In this document: piece by piece, positions 25,479-33,711 of the stretch
How positions within the stretch are numbered: the stretch's first letter is position 1
Layout of the letters: each line of letters opens with the position of its first letter
NCBI RefSeq assembly: GCF_947501425.1
Contig: NZ_CANMVN010000008.1
Span: 218,166-282,165 of the forward strand
DNA from: an uncultured Psychroserpens sp.
GTDB taxonomy: Bacteria > Bacteroidota > Bacteroidia > Flavobacteriales > Flavobacteriaceae
Length of the DNA: 64,000 nucleotides
Direction: 5' to 3'
The notes under the pieces: model-generated
What the model saw: the letters and a program-made list of their open reading frames with translations, nothing else
Told to the model about the DNA's origin: nothing
Databases searched by the model: none
Position numbers and translations under genes: made by a program

Positions 25479-27827
25479 TTATTCTATAATAACCCTTTTA
25501 GAAATAACGCCTTCTTTTGTTTTGAAATTGAACAGATATAACCCTGTTGGTAAATCTAAATCCAATCCAAACTTCAAGTCTGCCCCTTTGGTTTTCTCCT
25601 TTGTAACGGTTTTAACCAATAATCCATCGTAACGGTAGATATCTAGTTCTACGAATGAGCTACCTTCCAACTCTACCTCAATACTCATCTGACCCTTATT
25701 TGGGTTTGGATAAATTGTCACACGTTGCTTAACGCCTCCTCCATCAGTAACCAATGTTGGTAAATGACAAGCCTGTTCTGATACTACTGACTGAGTACCA
25801 TCTGCACAAACCGCTGTTACCTGCCATACAAAACACTTGCTCTGTAAACTTAATGGTAAGGTATACGAGGTTGATGTTGTTGTGATTGGTGCTATTGAAA
25901 CTCCAAATCTACAGCATTCTATTCGTATCACACTTGGTGAACTGATGATGTACTCTACGGCACCTGGAACTGGATCCCATGTCAACGATGAGCCTATAGC
26001 CTGTAAATTTGTTGGTGCTGTAAGTCCGTCACATTCTTTCGTCTCACATTCATAATAGAAACAATCTGAATACGTACATTCATAACCAAGATCATTGGTC
26101 TTCGTTGCTGTAAAACAAACCTCTCCAGACATTGGAAGATCAAAAGCTCTGGTCGTACCTGAACCGCCATCAGACCACGTAAGAGAATCATACATCGACA
26201 AACTTATCGGATCTCCTGCAGCATCTACCAATTCTATAAATACAAACCCTAGTTCACATGGATCACAATCTTCTCCCGCTTTGCGCTTAGCAATGTAAGT
26301 ACGTAATCCAGCCAATAAATCTGCTGACCTACTATCTCGTCTCGCCATAAATTCTGCGCTAACCTGAGCTTCATATTCTGCTAATTGGGCTTCTGTTGGA
26401 CAGTCTAAAACATTGATGAAAATATCATCATCACAACATTCTTCTAAATATGTAATCACATAAACACATCCATTTGGATAAGTAATTGTAGCTTGCCAGT
26501 TCTCTAATGGTGATACATAGATCCAATCGCCTAATATATTCTCATCTACTGCTGTATCCAGATTATCCCAAGAAATCACAACCCCTCCTGCTGATGTTAT
26601 GGTGCTTCCATCACCACTAAGTACATGTACTGGCCACTGATCTGAATCACAAACCACATCAGGACAGTTTGGATGCTGCCAATAAGGCTCTACATATGGT
26701 TCATCAACACAACAATCCTCTTCCAAAGTTACTAATACACTCTCATTGTATGGATCACCACAAGAGTCAGTTCCCGTTATATAAGCTGTAAAACTTGTAA
26801 TATTACTTCCCGGAGGCACACAGAACAATCCGTTGAGATCTGTTAAGACTGGATCACTTGTATTATAAACCGCACCCGTTATGTTGGTTGCATTTATTGT
26901 CACACAAGTCTCTCCACATGGTATCTCATAGGTTAAAGTTGAAGTAACATCTGTGCCATCAGCTGTGATAGTCACAGGATCTGGTGTAACCGAAGTTATG
27001 GTATGACTCAAATTATACTCTAAAAATTCAAATTGACCATTGACTTCATAAGCAATTAAAATTTCGAAATGATAAGTCCCTGTCGCACCTATGTCATGAC
27101 TTAAAGGATCTCCTGTATCATTAAAAAGTTCAGCAATTTCATCGCCATTGTCGTCGGTTATTATCACGTTAAAAAATGCGATATCCAGATTAAGATCAGG
27201 ATCAATTGCCACGGTTACTTCACCACAGTTATCTTCGATTGTAACAACTGGTTTACCAACTCTAATATCATCAACAACGATATAGTTTCCCACACCACCA
27301 TGACAAGTTCCTGTTTCAGTACAGGCGAAAAAGGAGAGTTCTTCATAATCTGTGACACTTGGGTCAAGAATAATAGAAATATCTTCGCAGGTATCGCTTG
27401 CGTTAGGACCTGCTTGACCTACAACATCCCAATTGTATTGTCCAGCGTATCGTCCTATTACTTTTACTACACCATTAGAAGCTCCATTTGAAGACCGATT
27501 TACTGTTAGATCTATTGTAAAGCTTGTATCTGTTGTTAAACCAAAAAATGGATTATTAGTTCTGATAGAAGAACCAGGTGATCCAGAGGTACTTACTAGT
27601 AGCACTGAATTATTTCCATTACATACCAGATTTGGTTCACAATTTGTGTTTTTTAACGGAACTATACCTTGGGTATAGTCTGACCACCAGCCATCTACAC
27701 ATGACATTTGTCCGTTTGCAGGATCACAGTCGTTGATACAGGATGTATCTTCGAATCCGATGTTTTCGAATTCTTGACCGTATATCAACCCACTGAACAT
27801 TAAGAAAAGAAAAATAACTTTTTTCAT
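25479..27827 (-). CDS. Secreted T9SS protein with cysteine-rich Ig-like modules
   Basis: Extracellular protein of 782 residues. A signal peptide covers about 1-17 (ends IYGQ). The N-terminal part (about 20-200) looks like a jelly-roll module ending in IVVDDIRVGKP. Several Ig/PKD-like beta modules with paired cysteines follow (ETCVTINAT, EEDCCVDEP, YLEECCDDD). A fibronectin-type stretch lies near 625-700 (LQAIGSSLTWDPVPGAVEY). The last 75 residues are a T9SS type A sorting domain (IYPNPNKGQMS, ending KRVIIE). It is first of a minus-strand set with the S8 and CHAT genes and is divergent from the sigma-factor gene, which may control it. Function unknown; surface adhesion or a protease target is possible. 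Confidence 0.85.
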   Translation of the reverse strand: MKKVIFLFLMFSGLIYGQEFENIGFEDTSCINDCDPANGQMSCVDGWWSDYTQGIVPLKNTNCEPNLVCNGNNSVLLVSTSGSPGSSIRTNNPFFGLTTDTSFTIDLTVNRSSNGASNGVVKVIGRYAGQYNWDVVGQAGPNASDTCEDISIILDPSVTDYEELSFFACTETGTCHGGVGNYIVVDDIRVGKPVVTIEDNCGEVTVAIDPDLNLDIAFFNVIITDDNGDEIAELFNDTGDPLSHDIGATGTYHFEILIAYEVNGQFEFLEYNLSHTITSVTPDPVTITADGTDVTSTLTYEIPCGETCVTINATNITGAVYNTSDPVLTDLNGLFCVPPGSNITSFTAYITGTDSCGDPYNESVLVTLEEDCCVDEPYVEPYWQHPNCPDVVCDSDQWPVHVLSGDGSTITSAGGVVISWDNLDTAVDENILGDWIYVSPLENWQATITYPNGCVYVITYLEECCDDDIFINVLDCPTEAQLAEYEAQVSAEFMARRDSRSADLLAGLRTYIAKRKAGEDCDPCELGFVFIELVDAAGDPISLSMYDSLTWSDGGSGTTRAFDLPMSGEVCFTATKTNDLGYECTYSDCFYYECETKECDGLTAPTNLQAIGSSLTWDPVPGAVEYIISSPSVIRIECCRFGVSIAPITTTSTSYTLPLSLQSKCFVWQVTAVCADGTQSVVSEQACHLPTLVTDGGGVKQRVTIYPNPNKGQMSIEVELEGSSFVELDIYRYDGLLVKTVTKEKTKGADLKFGLDLDLPTGLYLFNFKTKEGVISKRVIIE

Positions 27828-27989
27828 AATTACATTGGTTTTAATTAGCTCCTACTCTGTTCTTTGAAGGTTTTTCAGATTTCACCTTTTAATTGAATCG
27901 ATTCACAATTAAGAGGCTTTTATGCTTTTTTGTTACCCAATATTTTTAATTACCTTACACGTAATTAACCGCTAACCCATATTTTTTGC

Positions 27990-28538
27990 ATGAAAAACGA
28001 TGATTTTATTCGTCAGTTTTTAGAGGGAAATCCAAAAGTACTTGACCGCATTTATACTCAAAATTTTAAGTATGTATTGCATTATATAACAAGTAGAGAT
28101 GGTAATAGATCAGATGCTGAAGACGTTTTTCACAATGCATTAATCATTCTTTATGTGAAAATAAAAAACGATAAGATCCAGGTTCAATCTTTTGATAATT
28201 ACTTATTTACAGTTTGCAAAAACCTTTGGAAACGAGAAAATTCAAAAAAGAAGGTAACAAATACAGGTGTTTTACCTCTAGTTAGTGAAGAGATTGATTT
28301 AGCTTCATTTTATTTAGAACATCAGCAATGGGAATTGTATAAAGAAAAATTCGAATTGCTTTCAAAGCAATGTAGAGATATACTCAACATGATATTTCAG
28401 AAAAAAACCTATGAAAGCATTGTAAAAAAGTATTCTTATTCGTCCCAAACTGTAGCGAGACAAAGGGTCTTTAAATGCAAAAAGAAACTGACACAATTGA
28501 TTAAAGAGGATCCTAGATACTCTAATTTTAAATCTTAA
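27990..28538 (+). CDS. RNA polymerase sigma-70 family (ECF-like) sigma factor
   Basis: Small sigma factor of 182 residues with region 2 at about 20-85 (DAEDVFHNALIILYVKI and the following basic stretch FDNYLFTVCKNLWKRE) and region 4 helix-turn-helix at about 110-165 (LSKQCRDILNMIF, YESIVKKYSYSSQTVARQRV). Length and order fit extracytoplasmic-function sigma factors. The next gene starts three bases after its stop and encodes a membrane protein with an anti-sigma-like N-terminus. Divergent position relative to the T9SS/S8/CHAT genes suggests it drives their transcription. The region 4 sequence is rather divergent from the usual ECF consensus. Confidence 0.85.
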   Translation: MKNDDFIRQFLEGNPKVLDRIYTQNFKYVLHYITSRDGNRSDAEDVFHNALIILYVKIKNDKIQVQSFDNYLFTVCKNLWKRENSKKKVTNTGVLPLVSEEIDLASFYLEHQQWELYKEKFELLSKQCRDILNMIFQKKTYESIVKKYSYSSQTVARQRVFKCKKKLTQLIKEDPRYSNFKS

Positions 28539-28541
28539 TAA

Positions 28542-29354
28542 ATGAGTTTTAATAAAGATACCGAACATAGGATTATCAACTATTTAGACGGTAATATGAC
28601 ATCAGAAGAAATGGAAGACTTTGAAAATGAGCGTCTAAAAAATAAAGACTTAGACGACATGGTTACTGTCATGGAACGAATGTCTGAAATTTATGGAGAT
28701 GAAACATGGACTTCTATTGAGCACGATGCTGATCAATTAAAAACAGCTGCTCATGTTTTTAGTGAAGATGATGTAAAAGATTTTTCTAATACGATCAAAA
28801 CAGCTCAAAGTCGGTATAATTCAAAAGGGGCAAAAAATACAAGTAAAGTCATAAAATATATAACTTCGGTTGCAGCAATTGGTTTGATTGCTTTTTTTGT
28901 AAACTATTTTTTTATACCTAACTACACTTCAGAAGGTTTATTCGAATCGTATTATTCCACACAGGATCTACCCTCATTTGTGCTTCAGAACACCACTGAA
29001 AACAAAGAAACAATAGCTGAACAACTATTTAGAGATGATAAATACACTGAAGCCCTAGAGGTTTTTACGCATATAGATAAAAGTTCAAATGAATTAAACC
29101 CTAATGTAACTTTGTACACTGCATTATGTTATTTAGAATTAGAGAACTACACTTCAGCCTTAGATCAACTGGAAGATCTAGAACAGAGTAATACTATAGA
29201 TTTCCATAAAGCGTATTGGTTTAAAGCTCTTGTTTATTTAAAACAAGACCAAAAACAAGATGCCATTGAAAATTTAAAGATCATTTCAGAAAACGAAACT
29301 TATTTCAATTATTTGAAAGCTATTGATTTGCTGGACAAGTTAGAGCAGATTTAA
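28542..29354 (+). CDS. Membrane TPR protein with anti-sigma-like N-terminus
   Basis: Protein of 270 residues. The cytosolic N-terminus (about 7-45, HRIINYLDGNMTSEEMEDFE) has the form found at the start of many anti-sigma factors in Bacteroidota. One membrane helix at about 105-126 is followed by a periplasmic part with two or three TPR motifs (ALEVFTHIDKSS, ALDQLEDLEQS, AIENLKIISENE). It follows the sigma-factor gene by three bases. The likely role is to hold the sigma factor at the membrane and sense the envelope through the TPRs. RseP-type cleavage would be the usual release route. Role inferred from layout. Confidence 0.8.
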   Translation: MSFNKDTEHRIINYLDGNMTSEEMEDFENERLKNKDLDDMVTVMERMSEIYGDETWTSIEHDADQLKTAAHVFSEDDVKDFSNTIKTAQSRYNSKGAKNTSKVIKYITSVAAIGLIAFFVNYFFIPNYTSEGLFESYYSTQDLPSFVLQNTTENKETIAEQLFRDDKYTEALEVFTHIDKSSNELNPNVTLYTALCYLELENYTSALDQLEDLEQSNTIDFHKAYWFKALVYLKQDQKQDAIENLKIISENETYFNYLKAIDLLDKLEQI

Positions 29355-29388
29355 TCTTAAAACATTTGATTATAGAACACTATTTATA

Positions 29389-30461
29389 TCAAAACAATCT
29401 CATCTGCCCATCTTTATAAGTTATATGTAAATCTGTATTTAGCTTAGGCATTGATTTATCTTTGAAATATTTCAATCGTGCTAACTTAATCAAGTCATTA
29501 ATTTGTTTGGCTATTTGTCCTTCACCTCGCATACGCTTACCAAATCGCGATTCGTTTAGCGTACCTCCATGACAATTTTCAATTTGATGTAATACTTTAG
29601 CTGCTCTATCTGGCATGGTTTTATGAATCCAGTCTGTAAAAATTTCTCCAATGGCACCATTTAGTCGAACAATAGTGTAAGCAATACTCAATGCACCTGC
29701 ATCTGATACAGCTTTAGCTAAAGGTAAAATCTCATGGCTATTAATAGACGGAATAATTGGTGCTAGCATAACATTAACAGGAATACCATTTTCACTCAAA
29801 ACCTTTACGGTCTCTAAACGTTTTTTTATAGTTGCTGTTCTAGGTTCTAAAATTCTCCGTGTCGTTTCAGATAATGATGTAATTGAAACATTAACACTTA
29901 CCAAACCATCTTTTGCCAATGTCTTAAGGATATCTAAATCTCGAAGAATTAGTGCGTTTTTTGTAATAATACCAACTGGATGTCTGTACTTCAAAAAGAC
30001 CTCTAGACATTGTCTAGTAATCTCAAACTTTTGCTCTGCAGGTTGATAACAATCTGTATTACCAGACATTACTATAGGATAAGCTTTCCAGCTTTTCCGT
30101 TTTATAAATGCTTCTAATAATTTGGGAGCATCTTTTTTTACTAAAATTCTACGTTAAAATCCAAACCTGCACTAAATCCCCAAAATTCATGACTATTTCT
30201 AGCATAACAATAGATACACCCATGTTCACAACCTTGATACATATTCATTGAATACGCCATTCCAACATCTGGACTTGTTACTTGATTGACTATAGTTTTT
30301 GGAAAAACTGGAAGATATAGCGTTTTATTTTTATCAACTTCTTCGCCTTCTTTTGCACAGTATTCTAAAAAATCATCGCGTTGCTCATGACTCAATTCAA
30401 AAAAACGATTGTGTACGTTTTTTTGAGCACCACGACCTTTAATAGATTGATTTTTTAACAT
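29389..30461 (-). pseudogene. PA0069-family radical SAM protein, broken by a 1-nt frameshift
   Basis: Two frames together make one radical SAM protein of about 357 residues. The upstream frame (30141-30461) holds the iron-sulfur motif CEHGCIYC and ends at a stop after GLDFNVEF. The downstream frame resumes at once as ILVKKDAPKLLEAFIKRKSW and runs through MSGNTDCYQPAEQK to the stop at 29389. The sequence reads GTAGAATTTTAG; one extra A before the T run would restore VEILVKK. Either the gene was recently inactivated or there is a sequencing error, as no other damage is seen and the C-terminal half is intact (LEPRTATIKKRLE, RFGKRMRGEG). The family is related to spore-photoproduct-lyase-like radical SAM proteins of unknown substrate. 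Confidence 0.85.
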
Positions 30462-30691
30462 ATTATTGATTTTTTGTAAAATTACAAAATTAGATCAATA
30501 CTTTACCGATAGTGCCTTGATAATTTTAGGCCAAATCAATCAAACTCAGTCAACCATTATGCGTTAGAAATAAGATTATTACTCTTTTAAGCTGTGAATT
30601 TTGAATATAAATCAGATAAAATCCTTGTGATATTTACCAATTGTTGATTGTAAGTTTACAATAGTATTTTTATTAACTCAAATTTCAAGCT

Positions 30692-30823
30692 ATGACAGTA
30701 TCAAGACAAAATGTAGTATTGATAACTTTATTAAGCCCTGTTCTTCTGGCTTCAATTATTTTAATAAGTCCTTTTTATTTTTTTTATAAGTGTGTAGAAA
30801 AGATGTCCTTATATTTAGACTAA
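30692..30823 (+). CDS. Possible small membrane protein (43 aa)
   Basis: A short open frame in the 404-base gap between the radical SAM and crotonase genes. It encodes a peptide with one strongly hydrophobic segment (LITLLSPVLLASIILISPFY, residues 10-29) and a short tail. It begins with ATG, but no ribosome-binding site or promoter stands out. The rest of this gap (30462-30691 and 30824-30865) shows no further gene, apart from a TAATTTTG box on the minus strand at 30485-30492 upstream of the radical SAM gene. Similar small hydrophobic frames occur by chance in AT-rich DNA. Confidence 0.3.
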   Translation: MTVSRQNVVLITLLSPVLLASIILISPFYFFYKCVEKMSLYLD

Positions 30824-30865
30824 TTAAAATAATACCAAATGCAAAATCTTAAATTTGAATTGAAG

Positions 30866-31648
30866 TTATTCTCCAGGGAAGTCAGCTTTACGCTTTTCTA
30901 AAAAAGCTGTTGTTCCTTCTTTAAAATCTTCGGTCCCAAAACATTTTCCAAACTGTTTGATTTCTGTTTTATATCCATCGATACCATCTTTGAAATTAGC
31001 ATTAATAGCTTTGATGGCTCCCTTAATAGCAACTGAAGAATTACGCATAATCTTACCTGCAATTTTTTCAGCTAAAGCTATCAATTCGTCCTCTGTAGTA
31101 ACATGGTTAACGAGACCATATTCTAAAGCTTGAGCAGCATCTATCATTCCAGCAGTCATAACCATTTCCATAGCACGTCCTTTTCCAACCAGCTGTGGTA
31201 ATCGTTGAGTTCCTCCGTAACCAGGTATAACGCCAAGAGAGACCTCAGGCAATCCCATTTTAGCATTAGTGCTCGCAATTCTAAAATGACAAGCCATTGC
31301 AAGTTCTAATCCTCCTCCAAGAGCAAAACCATTAACTGCTGCAATTACTGGCGTTGACAAATTTTCGACATAATCAAATAATATTTCTTGTCCTTTTGCA
31401 GCTAGTTTCCCGCCATTTTCAACATCAAAATCTGCAAATTCGCTAATATCTGCACCAGCAACAAATGCTTTTTCTCCGCTGCCTGTAACAATAATCACCT
31501 TGGTGTCTTTGCTTTTATTTGCTGCTTTGAAAGCCTCATGAAGTTCTTGAATTGTCGCCTTATTTAAAGCGTTAAGCTTATTTGGTCTATTAACGGTAAT
31601 CTTAGTAATACCATTAGTTGTTGTAGATAAAATATTTTCGTAGCTCAT
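30866..31648 (-). CDS. Enoyl-CoA hydratase/isomerase (crotonase) family protein
   Basis: Cytosolic crotonase-fold enzyme of 260 residues, probably hydrating short-chain trans-2-enoyl-CoA in fatty-acid or amino-acid breakdown. The oxyanion-hole segments AGADISEF (about 65-72) and NGFALGGGLELAMACH (about 104-119) are intact. Both catalytic glutamates of hydratases are present, in GGGLELA and in LPEVSLGVIPGYGGTQR. It lies 14 bases downstream of a histidine kinase gene on the same strand, a placement without obvious functional meaning. Confidence 0.92.
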   Translation of the reverse strand: MSYENILSTTTNGITKITVNRPNKLNALNKATIQELHEAFKAANKSKDTKVIIVTGSGEKAFVAGADISEFADFDVENGGKLAAKGQEILFDYVENLSTPVIAAVNGFALGGGLELAMACHFRIASTNAKMGLPEVSLGVIPGYGGTQRLPQLVGKGRAMEMVMTAGMIDAAQALEYGLVNHVTTEDELIALAEKIAGKIMRNSSVAIKGAIKAINANFKDGIDGYKTEIKQFGKCFGTEDFKEGTTAFLEKRKADFPGE

Positions 31649-31662
31649 TGTATTTAGTCTTA

Positions 31663-33117
31663 TTAAATCTTCGGAAATGTCACTGTAAAAGTTGTTCCAA
31701 CACCTTGTTGAGATGTAAAGGTAATATTTCCCTTATAAGTTTCCACAATATTTTTTACCATTGCCAGGCCTAGTCCCATTCCACTACTTTTTGTAGTAAA
31801 TTTTGGCTCAAAGATCTTGCTTTCATTCTCTTCGGAAATTCCATTTCCATTATCCTCGACAGTTATTTTTACCATATCATTTTCAGAAGTGACCTTGACT
31901 GCAATTCTTGGAGTTTCTTTATCTAGAGGGATAGCCTGAATACCATTTTTTACCAGATTAGTCACCACTCGTATCAACTGAGTACGATCAAAGTTTGCCA
32001 TGATCTCTTCATCTTCAGAATAAAATTCTATATAATCTTCACTAAAAATATCCAAACCTAACTTCACTATAGAAGAGACATTGAGGGTTTCACTCTGTTG
32101 TGCTGGCATTTTTGCAAAATTAGAAAAGGCTGAGGCAATAGAACTCATTGTGTCAATTTGTTGAATGAGTGTATTGCTGTATTCATCTACTTTTTGGTGA
32201 ATGTTCTCATCTTCAGGATCAAATTTTCTCTGAAAACTTTGTACACTTAATCGCATTGGTGTTAATGGATTCTTGATCTCATGAGCTACCTGTTTTGCCA
32301 TTTCTCTCCAGGCTTGTTCACGTTCGCTTGTGGCTAACTTTACTGCACTTTCTTCAAGCTCATCAATCATGCTATTATACGAATTAACCAATGTAGAAAT
32401 TTCCTCACTAGACGAAGCTATATCAATTTTCTTATTTCGTTTTTCTAATCGAGTTTCATTAATCTTATCAGCAATAGTTTTTAGCGTACTCGTTATATAC
32501 TTTGATAATAATAAGGCTAATATAATGGCAATAAGCATCATAAAGAGGTAAGCATAGCCCAAACGCTCCAAAAACTCATTAAGTTCTTTATTTAGAAAAT
32601 CATCATTCTCCAGATACGGGAGGTTTAGTATGGCTAATGGCTTAGATTTAGTATCTAGAATATAAGTGTATAACGATTGAAATGTTTCTCCATTTTTCTT
32701 ATTTTTAACTACATATCTATGCTCTGCCGAGTTAGACACCTCATTTATAATATTGGTGTCGATGCAGGTATATATCGAATCGTTAGTAAAACTCGCTTTA
32801 GAAGTGATAAGTAGAGTCCCATCAATATCATAGAGGTTGATCCTTAAACTGTGAATTTCTGCAATTCTGTAAATTTCTTCCTTAAAAATTAGTGGAACTT
32901 TTTCAGTTTCTACAGGGTATGTTGTTTTTCTTATAACATACTCTATATCACTCATTATGGCACGCTCCTTACGCTCTAAACGTTCTTTGTGATAATCTCT
33001 GGCTTCTTCATTATATTGATAAATTGTTACTGCTGCAATTAATATAGAGGCAATGAGTACCAATAGTATCATGGCAAAGAAAATGCGAACTCGTAAAGAC
33101 AGTTTTTTTAACCTCAT
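31663..33117 (-). CDS. Sensor histidine kinase, NtrY-like, HAMP domain
   Basis: Membrane sensor kinase of 484 residues. Membrane helices at about 11-33 and 187-206 enclose a periplasmic sensor domain. A HAMP domain follows (about 207-258). The dimerisation domain carries the phosphorylated H279 in AHEIKNPLTPMRLS, a form typical of NtrY-type kinases. The ATPase domain has the N box (LVKNGIQA), G1 (VEDNGNGIS) and G2 (GMGLGLAMVKNIVE) motifs. No response regulator is adjacent in the window. It lies downstream of hemJ on the same strand with a 45-base gap. Confidence 0.92.
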   Translation of the reverse strand: MRLKKLSLRVRIFFAMILLVLIASILIAAVTIYQYNEEARDYHKERLERKERAIMSDIEYVIRKTTYPVETEKVPLIFKEEIYRIAEIHSLRINLYDIDGTLLITSKASFTNDSIYTCIDTNIINEVSNSAEHRYVVKNKKNGETFQSLYTYILDTKSKPLAILNLPYLENDDFLNKELNEFLERLGYAYLFMMLIAIILALLLSKYITSTLKTIADKINETRLEKRNKKIDIASSSEEISTLVNSYNSMIDELEESAVKLATSEREQAWREMAKQVAHEIKNPLTPMRLSVQSFQRKFDPEDENIHQKVDEYSNTLIQQIDTMSSIASAFSNFAKMPAQQSETLNVSSIVKLGLDIFSEDYIEFYSEDEEIMANFDRTQLIRVVTNLVKNGIQAIPLDKETPRIAVKVTSENDMVKITVEDNGNGISEENESKIFEPKFTTKSSGMGLGLAMVKNIVETYKGNITFTSQQGVGTTFTVTFPKI

Positions 33118-33162
33118 CTTAGTTTTTGTAGTGCAATAAATGTAACAATAATTAAGCCAATG

Positions 33163-33711
33163 TTAAGCGTCTGGATTTTTACTTCTTATATTTTTGTAGA
33201 CTTTAAATCCTAACATTAAGAGAATTCCCAGAACTAGAATACCAATAACACCAAATATCCAATTGATGGCATTTTTTAAGATCACAAGGAAAATAACTGC
33301 AAATAAAATAAAAGTAGCGCCTTCATTCCAAAGCCTCATGAAATTTGATGACTTCCTAACAACATCGCTTTGCAGCTGTTTGTAATACTGATGTGTTTTT
33401 AGATGATATAAAATCAAAAGAACAACAAAACTTAATTTAACATGCATCCATGGTTGCTCTAATAAATACGGATTCAATACAAGTAACCATATCCCAAAAC
33501 CTGTCGCCAAAATTGCCGAAGGCCATGTAATGATATTCCATAAACGCTTGGCCATCAACTTCAATTGTTTTCCTAATATTTCTTTGTCTGGCGATGGTTT
33601 GTCAAATGCCTCTATTTGATATACAAAAAGCCTGGGTATGTAAAATAAGCCTGCAAACCAAGTGACAATAAAAATAAGATGAAGGGCTTTTATATAAAAG
33701 TAATATTCCAT
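33163..33711 (-). CDS. hemJ: Protoporphyrinogen IX oxidase HemJ
   Basis: Membrane protein of 182 residues with four or five helices, of the HemJ type that oxidises protoporphyrinogen IX to protoporphyrin IX and feeds ferrochelatase. The family start is clear: YIKALHLIFIVTWFAGLFYI with conserved H11 and the W/R positions, then PRLFVYQIEA. The second conserved region is MHVKLSFVVLLILYHLK. The ATG overlaps the stop of the preceding sortilin-like gene by one base (TAATG), so translation is coupled. Together with the hemF-type oxidase in this window it gives the protoporphyrin-dependent route. An older name for this group is CopD-like or UPF0093. Confidence 0.88.
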   Translation of the reverse strand: MEYYFYIKALHLIFIVTWFAGLFYIPRLFVYQIEAFDKPSPDKEILGKQLKLMAKRLWNIITWPSAILATGFGIWLLVLNPYLLEQPWMHVKLSFVVLLILYHLKTHQYYKQLQSDVVRKSSNFMRLWNEGATFILFAVIFLVILKNAINWIFGVIGILVLGILLMLGFKVYKNIRSKNPDA

